Origin: Streptomyces sp. QL37
GTDB lineage: Bacteria; Actinomycetota; Actinomycetes; Streptomycetales; Streptomycetaceae
NCBI RefSeq assembly: GCF_002941025.1
Contig: NZ_PTJS01000001.1
Coordinates: forward strand, 8,455,765-8,519,764
Reading direction: 5' to 3'
Length of the DNA stretch: 64,000 bases
The translations under genes were made by a program, and so were the position numbers. A model generated the notes under the pieces. That model saw only the letters and a program-made list of their open reading frames with translations. It was not told the origin of the DNA and made no database searches. Positions 15,521 to 24,501 of the stretch are shown here, one piece after another. The first letter of the stretch is position 1; each line of letters begins with the position of its first letter.

Positions 15521-17608
15521 ATGGCGTCAGTGGACATTGTCGAGCGTTCCAGCTGGGCCCGGTACATCATGATGGACCTTCTGACGCTGAAAAAGGAGCA
15601 GCGTCAGAACGGTTGGTACGTGGAGCACTTCAGTGCGCCGCCACGCGAGTCCAGCCGGGCGTGGGAGCCATGGAAAGGCGGTGTGTTCATCCACTACACA
15701 GGGAGCCGGCTCTCGTTCTCCCCGGACTCGGAAACGGACTGCCGCAAGAAGATAGCCAGCATGTTCCCGGCCCACTACGAAGAATCCGGGGACATCGAGT
15801 ACAACTTCCTTGTCTGCCCGCACGGCACGATCTACGAAGGCCGGGGATACGAGCGCGGCGAGGCGAACGGCGGCGCCTACATCGACATAGACCGCACCCG
15901 CAGTCTCGGCCGGAACACCGCCTTCTACTCGATCCAGGGAATGCTGGGCGTCCCTGACGAGCCGACCGTGGACATGCTGATCTCGATGAAGAACCTCATC
16001 TACCACCTGCGGTACGAGAAGCCGCGGGAACGGCAGGCCGGAGGGCTGATCTATCCCCACAACGCGGGTGGGTGGCCCACCGAGTGCCCGGGGGACCATC
16101 TCATCGATCAGGCCAAGAACGGTTCGTACATCGACCCCGAACCGCCGGCGGACACCGAGCCGCCCTCCGACACGATCCAGATCATTTCCAGGTCGGGCTG
16201 GGGAGCGCGCGCACCCCAACAGGTGGCGAAGGTACCCGCTTCGGAGCGCACAGGGTTCGTGGTGCACTACTCCGCCGGCCCGACCTCACAGACCCCGCGG
16301 GCAATCCAGAACTACCACATGGATGCACAAGGCTGGTGGGACATCGGCTACAACTTCCTTGTGGACCGGGGCGGCCGAATCTTCGAGGGGCGCGGATGGG
16401 ACAACGAGGGTTCACACACCCGTAGTTACAACAGGTCGCATATCGCCGTGTGCTTCATAGGCCGTGACGGGGACGCGACTTCGGCGGCGAAGGTAGCGAT
16501 CCGCAGCCTGTACGCGAAGACGAACGCCGTGTTCGGCCGCCAGCTGAGCCCCACGTATCACAGCGCCCTGGGTTCGACCGCCTGCCCGGGGGACGACCTG
16601 AGGGCGTGGGTCAGGGCCGGTATGCCCGTGAGCGGCCTGAAGGATGTCGTGGGAGGAGACGGAGCCGGCACCGGCGGTGGTTCCGTACGGTCGGTCGCCT
16701 CGCAGCAGAGAGCGGTGAACGGTCTGGGCTACAGCCCGGCCCTGGACGTCGACGGCATGTTCGGCCCCAGGACCGAAGCCGGAGTCAAATGGCTCCAGGC
16801 CAGGGTCGGGACGGCTGTGGACGGCATCTGGGGGCCGAACACGGAAGCCGCGTACAAGGCGTACACCGGCACCGGCAACAGCTCCAACGGCCTGACCTCG
16901 ATTCGGACCGTCGCCTCGCAGCAGAGAGCGGTGAACGGTCTGGGTCACAGCCCGGCCCTGGACGTCGACGGCATGTTCGGCCTCAGGACCGAAGCCGGAG
17001 TCAAGTGGCTCCAGGCCAAGGTCGGCACCACCGCCGACGGGCTCTGGGGATCCGCCACCGAAGCCGCGTACAACGACTTCACCGGTGGTGACGCCACCTA
17101 CTCCGACGGTGGCCTGACGACGATCCGTTCAGTCGTCTACCAGCAGCACGCCGTGAACGGCCTGGGCCACAGCCCTGCCCTGGACGTCGACGGCATCTTC
17201 GGCCCCAGGACCGAAGCCGGAGTCAAGTGGCTCCAGGCCGAAGTCGGTTCCGTACCCGACGGGCTGTGGGGGCCGGACACGGAAGCCGCGTACGGGAGTT
17301 ACCACGACGGCTCACGACTGTCGGTGGACGGCACGTTCGGACCACAGACGATCGCCGCGACACAACAGGCGATCGGCGTCACCGCGGACGGCGTATGGGG
17401 GCCGGAGGCCAGGCGCGCCCTGCAGCAGCACCTCAATACCTGGGCCGAAGCGGGCCTGACCGTGGACGGTGACGTGGGCCCAGGCACGGTGAAGGCCATG
17501 CAGGGTCACCTCAACAAGATGACCGGCGCCGGTCTGACCGTGGACGGCGACTGGGGCTCGGGCACCACCAAGGCCCTGCAGACCGCGCTCAACCAGGGGA
17601 GGTTCTGA
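15521..17608 (+). CDS. Double amidase (two PGRP/Amidase_2 domains) with peptidoglycan-binding repeats
   Basis: 695 residues. Two tandem amidase domains occupy about 35-210 and 220-370; each keeps the zinc ligands, FIHYTGS with ECPGD in the first and VVHYSAGP, YHSALGS, ACPGD in the second. Then come three nearly identical 71-residue peptidoglycan-binding repeats (residues about 388-595: VNGLG-x-SPALDVDG-x-FG, EAGVKWLQA, DG-x-WG) and three shorter, more diverged ones to the C-terminus. N-acetylmuramoyl-L-alanine amidase activity is expected. There is no signal peptide, which is odd for a wall enzyme. The TGA overlaps the ATG of the PhoX gene (TGATG). AGGAA abuts the ATG, so GTG at 15530 is a possible start. 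Confidence 0.9.
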   Translation: MASVDIVERSSWARYIMMDLLTLKKEQRQNGWYVEHFSAPPRESSRAWEPWKGGVFIHYTGSRLSFSPDSETDCRKKIASMFPAHYEESGDIEYNFLVCPHGTIYEGRGYERGEANGGAYIDIDRTRSLGRNTAFYSIQGMLGVPDEPTVDMLISMKNLIYHLRYEKPRERQAGGLIYPHNAGGWPTECPGDHLIDQAKNGSYIDPEPPADTEPPSDTIQIISRSGWGARAPQQVAKVPASERTGFVVHYSAGPTSQTPRAIQNYHMDAQGWWDIGYNFLVDRGGRIFEGRGWDNEGSHTRSYNRSHIAVCFIGRDGDATSAAKVAIRSLYAKTNAVFGRQLSPTYHSALGSTACPGDDLRAWVRAGMPVSGLKDVVGGDGAGTGGGSVRSVASQQRAVNGLGYSPALDVDGMFGPRTEAGVKWLQARVGTAVDGIWGPNTEAAYKAYTGTGNSSNGLTSIRTVASQQRAVNGLGHSPALDVDGMFGLRTEAGVKWLQAKVGTTADGLWGSATEAAYNDFTGGDATYSDGGLTTIRSVVYQQHAVNGLGHSPALDVDGIFGPRTEAGVKWLQAEVGSVPDGLWGPDTEAAYGSYHDGSRLSVDGTFGPQTIAATQQAIGVTADGVWGPEARRALQQHLNTWAEAGLTVDGDVGPGTVKAMQGHLNKMTGAGLTVDGDWGSGTTKALQTALNQGRF
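16681..17300 (+). repeat. Three tandem coding repeats of about 213 bases
   Basis: Direct repeats inside the amidase gene, beginning near 16681, 16894 and 17110. Blocks such as GGCCTGGACGTCGACGGC-like and GACCGAAGCCGGAGTCAA are almost unchanged between copies at DNA level, indicating recent duplication or gene conversion of peptidoglycan-binding modules. Confidence 0.8.
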
Positions 17609-19491
17609 TGCGGGACGATGCGACGGACACCGCGCAGACGCCGGATACCGCGGACGACCGGGCAACCGGGCCGTCCCGACGGGGTGTTGTCACGAGCGGA
17701 GTCCTGGCCGCCGCCGGTCTCCTCGGCCTGTGGACCCCGGCAGCCGCCGCCCGGCCGGCGGCCGCGGGCGCGTCGGCCGGGCGGTCCGGACCGATGTCCC
17801 GGGGGCTGGCGTCCTTCACCGCGGTGACGGCGAGCGACGCGGATGCCGTCGCGGTCCCCGCGGGGTACGCCGCCGACGTCCTCGCCCCCTGGGGAGAGGC
17901 ACTGCGCGCGGCCGGGCCGCGATGGCGGGCGGACGGCAGCGGTACGTCGGCCGAGCAGGCGCAGCAGGTCGGCAGCCATCATCACGGTATCCAGTTCTTC
18001 CCCCTGGACGACGGCGCCGCGGGAAACCGCCGCGGGCTGCTGGTCATCGCCCATGAGACCACCGACTCCCAACTGCTGGGTGGCGGGGCCGACAAGGCGG
18101 TCGCCGCACAGGGTCTCACCGTGCTGGAGGTGCGGGAGTCCGGCAACGTATGGAAGGCCGTGGACTCGACGTACAGTCGAAGGATCACCGGCGACTCGCC
18201 GGTCCGGTTCTCCGGCCCCGTGGCGGTCGGCGGCAGGTCGCGAGGTGTGCTGGCCCCAGGCGGGCACGGCGTCACCCCGTGGGGCACCTACCTGGCCGCG
18301 GAGGAGAACTTCAACGCCGTCTTCGGCACCGACGATCCCCACTGGCGACGCGGCGAGAAGCACGTCCGGTACGGCCTGTCCGCCGACGGCTTCGGTCACC
18401 CCTGGCACCGTGCCGACCGGCGATTCGACCTGGCGGCCCGCGAGGCGAGACCGGACGAGTTCGGCTGGATCGTGGAGTTGGACCCCCGCGATCCTTCCTC
18501 CGTCCCGGTCAAGCGGACCGCACTGGGACGCTTCATGCACGGCAGTGCCACGGTGACCGAAGCCGCCGGACGTCTCGTGGTCTACAGCACGGACGCCGCG
18601 GACGGTGAGTACCTCTACAAGTACGTCAGCAGGGACAGCTGGCGCCGACTGCGCGACCAGGGCAGGAGTCCGCTGGACCACGGCACCCTGTACGTGGCGA
18701 GGATCTCTCCCGACGGTGTCGGCCGGTGGCTGCCGCTGCGGCACGGCCACGGACCGCTGACCCGCGACAACGGCTGGCACGACCAGGCCGACGTCCTGCT
18801 GCGCGCCCGACCGGCCGCTGACGCGCTCGGGGCAACTCCGCTCGCCCGGCCCGAACGAGTCGCGGTGAGCCCGCTCGACGGCTACGTGTACCTTGCCCTC
18901 GCCAACAGCACGGGTCACTCCCCGTGTTCGGGCGGGGCCCAGGACAACACAGCGGCAGGGGCGTGCGCGCGTGGCGCCGACCCCTACGGGCGCATCGTCC
19001 GCTGGCGGGAGGGGGCGGACCACAGTACGACGCCCTCCTTCCGCTGGGAGGAGTTCCTCGTCGCCGGTGACCCGGCGCTGTCCGCCGACGGAGCGTTCGC
19101 CGCTCCCAAGGGCCTCTGGTTCGGCTCGGACGGAACGCTCTGGATCTCCACCGGTGTCTCCGGCCACGCCCTGAATGGCACAGCGGCGGCGTACCAGGCG
19201 GCCGGGAACAACGCCCTGCTGGCCGCCGATCCCACGACCAAGAAGGTGCGCCGCTTCCTCACGGCTCCACGCGGCGCCGAGGTCACCGGGGTCACCGCCA
19301 CTCCTGACGGACAAACGCTCTTCGTGAACATCCAGCACCCCGGCGAGCGCACCGCCCGGTGGGGCGCCCCGGACGCCGCCGACCCCGGTGCGGTGAGCAC
19401 ATGGCCGTCCGGAAAGCCGGGAAGCCGCCCCCGCTCCGCCACCGTCGCCGTCCACCCGGTGCGAAACCCGAGTCGAAAGGCATCGTCATGA
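17608..19491 (+). CDS. PhoX-type (DUF839) alkaline phosphatase, Tat-exported
   Basis: 627 residues. Twin-arginine signal (PSRRGVVTSGVLAAAGLLG), then the six-bladed PhoX fold with family segments: HHHGIQFFPL, LLVIAHETTD, GVTPWGTYLAAEENFNAVF, FGWIVELDP, ALGRFMHG and PERVAVSPLDGYVYLALAN. PhoX enzymes use calcium and iron to release phosphate from phosphomonoesters outside the cell. It is translationally coupled (TGATG) to the amidase upstream, an unusual pairing: wall amidase plus extracellular phosphatase suggests a scavenging or wall-phosphate role. No PHO-box could be assigned upstream. Confidence 0.88.
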   Translation: MRDDATDTAQTPDTADDRATGPSRRGVVTSGVLAAAGLLGLWTPAAAARPAAAGASAGRSGPMSRGLASFTAVTASDADAVAVPAGYAADVLAPWGEALRAAGPRWRADGSGTSAEQAQQVGSHHHGIQFFPLDDGAAGNRRGLLVIAHETTDSQLLGGGADKAVAAQGLTVLEVRESGNVWKAVDSTYSRRITGDSPVRFSGPVAVGGRSRGVLAPGGHGVTPWGTYLAAEENFNAVFGTDDPHWRRGEKHVRYGLSADGFGHPWHRADRRFDLAAREARPDEFGWIVELDPRDPSSVPVKRTALGRFMHGSATVTEAAGRLVVYSTDAADGEYLYKYVSRDSWRRLRDQGRSPLDHGTLYVARISPDGVGRWLPLRHGHGPLTRDNGWHDQADVLLRARPAADALGATPLARPERVAVSPLDGYVYLALANSTGHSPCSGGAQDNTAAGACARGADPYGRIVRWREGADHSTTPSFRWEEFLVAGDPALSADGAFAAPKGLWFGSDGTLWISTGVSGHALNGTAAAYQAAGNNALLAADPTTKKVRRFLTAPRGAEVTGVTATPDGQTLFVNIQHPGERTARWGAPDAADPGAVSTWPSGKPGSRPRSATVAVHPVRNPSRKASS

Positions 19492-19537
19492 CGACCAGGG
19501 CACACGACGGAAGACGAAGGGAAGAACGCCGACGAGT

Positions 19538-19830
19538 GTGAGAGCGGGGTCGATCGTCAGCGCCACCGCCGTGGCCGGGCTGGCTATCGGGACCCTCGGT
19601 GGTGCGGGCACCGGTTTCGCGGCCTCCGCACCGGCATCCCAGCCGGCGGCAGTGCCGGGGCCTTCGGCACCCTCGCGACGAACAACCTCGGCCTCACCGG
19701 CTCGCAGGCCGAGAACACCCAGATGTGGCTGGCCGTCCACTACGGCAACACCGGCCCGATCGACGGCATCGCCGGACCGGGCACCAGGACCGCGTTCGCG
19801 AAGTTCGCCGGCTCCGTGCCGGCACGTGAT
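19538..19830 (+). pseudogene. Frameshifted secreted peptidoglycan-binding protein
   Basis: A GTG start opens a signal peptide (SIVSATAVAGLAIGTLGGAGTGFAA). Near 19660 the frame is lost: the continuation in another frame reads GAFGTLATNNLGLTGSQAENT then MWLAVHYGNTGPIDGIAGPGT and TAFAKFAGS, a peptidoglycan-binding domain. It starts shortly after the PhoX gene and probably once belonged to the same wall-associated operon. A single-base indel would restore a roughly 95-residue protein. Confidence 0.7.
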
Positions 19831-19835
19831 TCCGG

Positions 19836-20170
19836 AGTCGGCGGGAACGGTGGTGTGGGCAGCTCCCGGCGGTGGGATCGAGCCTGGCGAGACTCCGCTT
19901 GCCGCGCTGCGCCGCGAACTGCGGGAAGAGGCGGGCCCCTCGGTCAGGCCGATCCGCCGCTACGACGGGGGCGTCATCGACCGCGTTTCGTGCGGACAGC
20001 CAAGTTCACTCCGCGCGGGACTCTGTCCGACGAGGAGCTCGCTGTAGAGAGCATCAGCGGTATGAAGTGGTGGCAGCCGGGCGAAATCGCTTCGTATGCT
20101 GGTGCCGATCTCTTCTCTCGGTTGCGGGAGCTGTTTCAGCGGGTGGTCCCAGCTGCTCCGGTGCGTCCGC
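19836..20170 (+). pseudogene. Fragmented NUDIX hydrolase
   Basis: A complete NUDIX box is present (GGGIEPGETPLAALRRELRE, then EAG), followed by SVRPIRRYDGGVIDR; near 19985 the reading continues in a different frame as FVRTAKFTPRGTLSDEELA and SGMKWWQPGEIASY, the normal second half of this family. The N-terminal 30-40 residues are missing because the gene is joined directly to the previous broken gene. Loss of both start and frame means it is not functional. Confidence 0.75.
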
Positions 20171-20289
20171 AGCGTGGAACTGGCCCGTGGGGGCCTGACA
20201 GGCCCGAATCCCGTGGATCGCGGCAGGAATTGCGCGGCTCCCGGCCGGGCTCGGCGCACGAAGGCGCGGGAGCAGACGTCCCGCATACG

Positions 20290-21003
20290 TCAGTCCTGTA
20301 CGGCCACGGCGGCCGCGTAGTCCTCCCCGGCCGCGACGTCGCTGATCGTCCACCGCGACGGAGCCGAGGGGACGGTGGACGTGCCCACGTAGTCCAGCGA
20401 CGGATCGCGGCCCAGCCCCGTACCCAACCCCTTGAGATAGGCCTCCTTGCGGGCCCATGCACGGGCGAAGGCCCGCGGGCGCTCTGCCGGCGCGCAGTCG
20501 CGCAGTTCCTGCTGCTCCCGTGGGTGCAGCGACCGGCCCACTTCCTCGGCCACGTCCGGCAGGGGGTTCCGTTCGACGTCCACGCCGACGGGGCGGGACG
20601 CGAAGGCCAGGAGTCCCAGGTCCTCGCTGTGGGTCAGGGAGAAGTGCACCGGGTTTCCCTCCACCGCCGGGCGGCCGTGCGGCTCGGGGCAGAGCGGGCA
20701 CGGCAGCCGCGTCAGCGTGATTTCCGCGGGTTCCGTGTCCAGGTACGCGCCGAGCAGCAGCCGCAGACCCACATGCACGCACAAGTAGGTGTCCCGGTCG
20801 GCGGAGGTACGGAAGCGTTCCGCGCGTTCACGTTCGGACCTGTCCAGCACGATGCTGCTCTGCCTTAGCGCTTCTGTCCGAAATTCGGCCGTACGTATCA
20901 TCCAGAGATGGGGTGTGCGGCTGTCCTCGGGTAGCGCCGGGAGGGCTGCCTCGGTATGAGGCCGCAGTTCCCTGGGGTGGTACATCGCTGTCCGGATCGT
21001 CAT
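20290..21003 (-). CDS. Sfp-type 4'-phosphopantetheinyl transferase
   Basis: 237 residues. It transfers phosphopantetheine from CoA to carrier-protein serines of polyketide or non-ribosomal peptide synthases. The magnesium/CoA motifs are FSLTHSEDLGLLAFA, VGVDVERN and FARAWARKEAYLKGLGTGL, the last being the WxxKEA-type signature. Size and motif spacing suit the Sfp/Gsp group rather than the short AcpS. ATG at 21003 is preferred to the GTG at 21012. No synthase gene is near in the window, so it is probably a stand-alone enzyme serving remote clusters. Confidence 0.9.
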   Translation of the reverse strand: MTIRTAMYHPRELRPHTEAALPALPEDSRTPHLWMIRTAEFRTEALRQSSIVLDRSERERAERFRTSADRDTYLCVHVGLRLLLGAYLDTEPAEITLTRLPCPLCPEPHGRPAVEGNPVHFSLTHSEDLGLLAFASRPVGVDVERNPLPDVAEEVGRSLHPREQQELRDCAPAERPRAFARAWARKEAYLKGLGTGLGRDPSLDYVGTSTVPSAPSRWTISDVAAGEDYAAAVAVQD

Positions 21004-21364
21004 GCCCCGCACAATAGGCTGCCCGACGCGATCGCGTCAGGTGTGCCCAGGCCAAGGCATTGCGTAGAGGTCCCATATTGCGAACACCGTGAGTCAAGGT
21101 GGCTGAACGGTGAAAGGGCGAGGATCCGTACAGGCCGACAAGCAGCGGATTCCTTCAGAGGTGCTCGACAACTCCGCCGGAGGGGCCATTTGACGTGCGT
21201 CGCACGGGCGTTTGCGGGTACTCCCCCTTCCCCCGGGCCGCGGGACGGCTGACTGGACTACCGAACCCGTACTGGTGGCCCCATGGGGGCGAGGCGTCGA
21301 GCCAAGCGCGATAGCTGCCGTCAAAGCAGTTTTGTCGACACCGAGATCGAGGGCACTGGACCGC

Positions 21365-21862
21365 TCATGGCCTGGTTCGTGCGTGCAGGGCAAGCGCGCC
21401 GGCAATCGCGAACACGCCCGAGCCGACCAGCGCGAGCGTGCGTGCGGAGCTGATCACGCGGTATGGGCCGATGGCCAGTACTGAGCGCCGTGCCTGGATG
21501 GACAGCGCGCTTCCGGTGCTCTGGATGGAGCCCAGCGACACCAGGGACATGGCGGAGCCGATCGAGCCGACAGACAGCGAAGAGCCGATGGACCCGATGG
21601 ACAGCGCGCTGCCGACTGAGCCGATGGACAGCACGGACCCCACGGAGCCGATGGACAGGAATGAGTCCTTCGACCACAAGGAGAGCGAGGAACCCCGGAC
21701 CGGTCGGGAGGAAATAGGCACCATGGTGGTCATTATCGCCAAGGAGATGTACGCCCGCCACCGCGCACCACCGGCGTCCGGGAGATGGCGGCGGCTGGCC
21801 GGTGCACTGCCTGGCCACCGCCGTGCACCTTCAGCGCCTTGTTCCGCTCGATCGTGACTCAC
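21365..21862 (-). CDS. Ser-Ile-Gly repeat membrane-associated protein
   Basis: 165 residues. The middle is a run of about eleven short repeats of the type SIGS-V/I-GS-x-L, with alternate Ser/Gly, which by pattern should form a narrow beta-solenoid or a stacked helical rod; the C-terminal part (TLALVGSGVFAIAGALAL) is a membrane helix. I know similar Streptomyces proteins of unknown function. GTG at 21862 gives the full-length form; ATG at 21733 would leave just the repeats. The opposite strand is also open (acidic, Met/Asp/Pro rich), but that is an antisense effect of the repeats. Confidence 0.62.
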   Translation of the reverse strand: MSHDRAEQGAEGARRWPGSAPASRRHLPDAGGARWRAYISLAIMTTMVPISSRPVRGSSLSLWSKDSFLSIGSVGSVLSIGSVGSALSIGSIGSSLSVGSIGSAMSLVSLGSIQSTGSALSIQARRSVLAIGPYRVISSARTLALVGSGVFAIAGALALHARTRP

Positions 21863-21934
21863 CGTGGCTACTGCACGCGGAAGTTGAGGCAGAACCCGAG
21901 TTCAGACCGCACCGCGGTGGTCTCCAGAGCAGCA

Positions 21935-22678
21935 TCAGGGCGTCAGCTCGTCGGAGCGGCCGGCTCGGATGCGGGACCAGTGGGCGATGGGGCGTCCGTT
22001 CGTCCGCCAGACCTCGGGGTTCTCGGCGTCACCCCAGGGCTGGGGCCAGCCCTCGGGGGAGTCCTCCCACGTCTCCTGGCGCCCGTAGACGGTCATGTCC
22101 AGCAGCCCGTGAGTGGGGGCCATGATCTCGACGCCGCGGCCGCCGGTGTAGTACGTCTCGAACACCCGATCGCCATCGCGGACGTAGCACACGAGGTGGT
22201 GGACCTGCCAGTCACGACCCTCCAGCAGTTGTGCCGCCGTCTTCTCGACCGAGTACCACGGCATGTCCAAGCCCAGGAAGTTCCGGTAGCGGACGCTGGC
22301 CTCGTACGGGCCCTTGCAGAGCGTGGCATACGTGACGTCGCGGGAATGGATGTAGGACAGCTCCCGGACCTGGCAGTTGAAGAACGTGCATCCCTCGCAC
22401 TGTTCCGCGGCGGGCCGGCTGGGCCACCAGGCGTGGAAGTACGCGATCAGTTGCCTGCGCCCCTCGAAGACGTCGAGGATCGTGACCGGCCCCTCGGGAC
22501 CGATCACCTCGATGGTGGCGTCGACCTCCACCATCGGCAGCCGCCGCCGCGCCGCCGCGATCGCGTCCCCTTCGCGGGTGTGCGCCTTCTCCCGTGCCAA
22601 CAGTGCGTCCCGCTGCGCCTGCCAGGTCCTTCTGTCCACCACAGGAGGGAGGGCCGGGGTGGATCCGTGGTCGTTCAT
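21935..22678 (-). CDS. DUF899 thioredoxin-like protein
   Basis: 247 residues. The family signature QCEGCTFFNCQVRELSYIHS is complete, with the CxxC-like CEGC pair, preceded by LIAYFHAWWPSRPAAE, and followed by WYSVEKTAAQ and the aromatic C-terminal half. DUF899 proteins have a thioredoxin fold and are often adjacent to TetR or ArsR regulators; the reaction is not established. GGAGG six bases upstream fixes the ATG at 22678 over the in-frame ATG at 22690. Confidence 0.9.
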   Translation of the reverse strand: MNDHGSTPALPPVVDRRTWQAQRDALLAREKAHTREGDAIAAARRRLPMVEVDATIEVIGPEGPVTILDVFEGRRQLIAYFHAWWPSRPAAEQCEGCTFFNCQVRELSYIHSRDVTYATLCKGPYEASVRYRNFLGLDMPWYSVEKTAAQLLEGRDWQVHHLVCYVRDGDRVFETYYTGGRGVEIMAPTHGLLDMTVYGRQETWEDSPEGWPQPWGDAENPEVWRTNGRPIAHWSRIRAGRSDELTP

Positions 22679-22869
22679 GATCGCCTCCATGCGTCTCGTC
22701 GCCGTTCTGCCCACCGCGCTGACCGCCGTGCGCGGTGGGACGCGCTTTCCTGGGCGGGCTAACTGCGGTTCTACAACGAATTGCCCCGCAAGATCGCAAA
22801 GCTCACCTGGGCGGCGGCTGATGGGTCCCGTGGACCAGTCTCATGGGCTAGGACAACGCGATGGGCCTG

Positions 22870-23015
22870 GTCGTCGGTTCCGGCCAGACCCCAAGCACGG
22901 GCGGACGCAGTCGGGCTGATCACCTGGGAGGTGTACGTCGACTCCACGATCTGCCGTACACATCAGCATGCGGCAGGTGCCCGGCGGGACGGCCAAGCAC
23001 AGGTCGGTCCCTCAC
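22870..23015 (+). mobile_element. Remnant of an IS5-family transposase
   Basis: One frame reads QARADAVGLITWEVYVDST and then ICRTHQHAAGARRDGQ, matching the first catalytic-Asp region of streptomycete IS5-type DDE transposases (typically VDST-x-x-R-x-HQHAAGAR). Neither the N-terminus nor the rest of the DDE core is present; the 3' side is cut by the end of the esterase gene. Dead relic lying between DUF899 and the esterase. Confidence 0.7.
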
Positions 23016-24118
23016 CATCCCGTCGGCAGGCTGTCGAGGAACGGGGCAAGCCGGCCGGCGATCACCCGGTCGTCGTGTGCCGAGGTGTGCCCGTCACATC
23101 CGAGGAAGTCCAGGCCCGACTGATCGAGGAACCAGTAGTGGACCTCGCTGTCGCCGGCTTCGTTGCGCGCCTCGACCACTTGCCGCACCTGCTCGGCGTT
23201 TCTGTCGAAGCCGACGGCCACGAGGGCCGTGCCGACACCGTTGCGAGTCCGCAGATTCCGGAGGAACTCGCCGTAGGCGGTGCGGAAGGCGGCCGCGAGG
23301 CTGTCGGGCGTCCACGGTTCACCTGGGGTGAGGTCGGAGAAGTCGTTGGAGCCGAGGTTGACCACCACGATCTGGGGGCGCCACGTCCCCGGGTTCTGCC
23401 AGACGTCGCCGTCCACGTTCAGCAGGGCGCGGTCGTAGTAGGTCCGGTACGTGACGTCCGGGACGATGCCGGCGACGTTGCGTACCATGCCGAGGCCGGA
23501 GAAGCCGTTGATCTGGTAATCGGCGTCCAACTGCCGGGCGGTGAGGGCGCCGTGGCTCACGTCGCTGTTGGTGTTCCGCTTGACCTGTTCCGGATTGCAG
23601 TCGCCGGTGCCCGACACATTGCCGTAGCCCACCGTGATGGAGTCCCCGATGAACTCGATCTGGCGGTCCCGGGGCGCCGGCTTGCTCAGTACGGCACCTC
23701 CGGGCGCGGCGACGAAGCCTCCGAACGTGCTGGTGTCCCCCGGGGTGTCGTTGCGTTTGACGACCCGGACCGTGTGCTCGCCGTCCCGCAGGCCGTTGAT
23801 CCAGTACGTGGTGTCACCAGGGGTGACCAGGGTGGCGACGGTGGCCCCGTCGACCTGGACGTCGTAGTCGGCGGCCGCGCAGTCGAGTACGACCCCGAGG
23901 CCGGTCCCGCGGAAGCGGCCCTCGAAGTACACCCCGGGCCAGCTGAACTGCACCGTCTTCCCCAGGTCCTTGACCCGCCCTACGGTGTGCACCTGCTCCG
24001 AGACGCTCTTCGCCGGGACCAGTCGCCTCAGCTCATATCGCGAGTCAGCCTCCACCATGGCAGGCGCCGCCGGGCGCCTCTCGCGCCCTGGATTCGGGTT
24101 CCCTCCTCTGAAGGTCAT
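23012..24118 (-). CDS. SGNH hydrolase of the CE2 (acetyl-xylan esterase) type
   Basis: 368 residues. Residues about 30-130 look like the N-terminal jelly-roll of CE2 esterases, then the SGNH domain: block I GDSITVGYG, the Gly block with DYQINGFSGLGM, block III NLGSNDFSD, and block V GCDGHTSAHDD with the catalytic His. The family deacetylates xylan or other polysaccharides outside the cell. No signal peptide is present from the ATG at 24118, and the longer open frame upstream does not supply one either, so export is unexplained or the 5' end has been lost. Confidence 0.85.
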   Translation of the reverse strand: MTFRGGNPNPGRERRPAAPAMVEADSRYELRRLVPAKSVSEQVHTVGRVKDLGKTVQFSWPGVYFEGRFRGTGLGVVLDCAAADYDVQVDGATVATLVTPGDTTYWINGLRDGEHTVRVVKRNDTPGDTSTFGGFVAAPGGAVLSKPAPRDRQIEFIGDSITVGYGNVSGTGDCNPEQVKRNTNSDVSHGALTARQLDADYQINGFSGLGMVRNVAGIVPDVTYRTYYDRALLNVDGDVWQNPGTWRPQIVVVNLGSNDFSDLTPGEPWTPDSLAAAFRTAYGEFLRNLRTRNGVGTALVAVGFDRNAEQVRQVVEARNEAGDSEVHYWFLDQSGLDFLGCDGHTSAHDDRVIAGRLAPFLDSLPTGW

Positions 24119-24501
24119 CTGCGTGCCCTGTCTCCGTCCTTGTGGCGCATGAGTCACGGCTGAACGTCCGACATCCCACCCCTGGATGTCAACCGATTTG
24201 AAGGGAAGGAGTGGATCAACAGGCACCAAATGTGGGCGACTTGCAAGGCAGACCTTCCCGCACCGAACGCCGCTCCCGCTCCCGCCGGGGTCCGCGTCGT
24301 CACGTGGTTGCGGGGGTGGCGCGTAGCCTGCTGGTCACGTCCGCTGTACGGCAGCGGCAGGATGGCGCAGCCAGGACTTGTCCAGGCCGCGCATCTACGG
24401 CCTCCGGTTCGGGTCATGCCGGACTCGCGCACGCGGGCACCGCACCTCGCGGAGCCGCGCGCCGTAGCACCGCCAGCAGCTCAGCTCCACTGCCGCCCGC
24501 G
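24119..24501. other. Intergenic stretch, no gene seen
   Basis: About 380 bases between two minus-strand genes. It holds the esterase promoter region and open frames on both strands without recognisable protein features. A few C-rich runs only. Confidence 0.5.

Noticed and set aside
16681..17300. CRISPR-like or intergenic repeat array
   Set aside because: The 213-base repeats are in frame and code for peptidoglycan-binding modules.
15521..17608. Prophage endolysin
   Set aside because: No phage structural, holin or integrase genes adjoin; the neighbour is a PhoX phosphatase.
20290..21003. Possible biosynthetic cluster around the phosphopantetheinyl transferase
   Set aside because: No synthase, carrier protein or tailoring gene set is adjacent.
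21438..21857. Acidic Met/Asp/Pro-rich plus-strand protein
   Set aside because: It is the complement of the Ser-Ile-Gly repeats, has no ribosome binding site and looks like a repeat-driven antisense frame.
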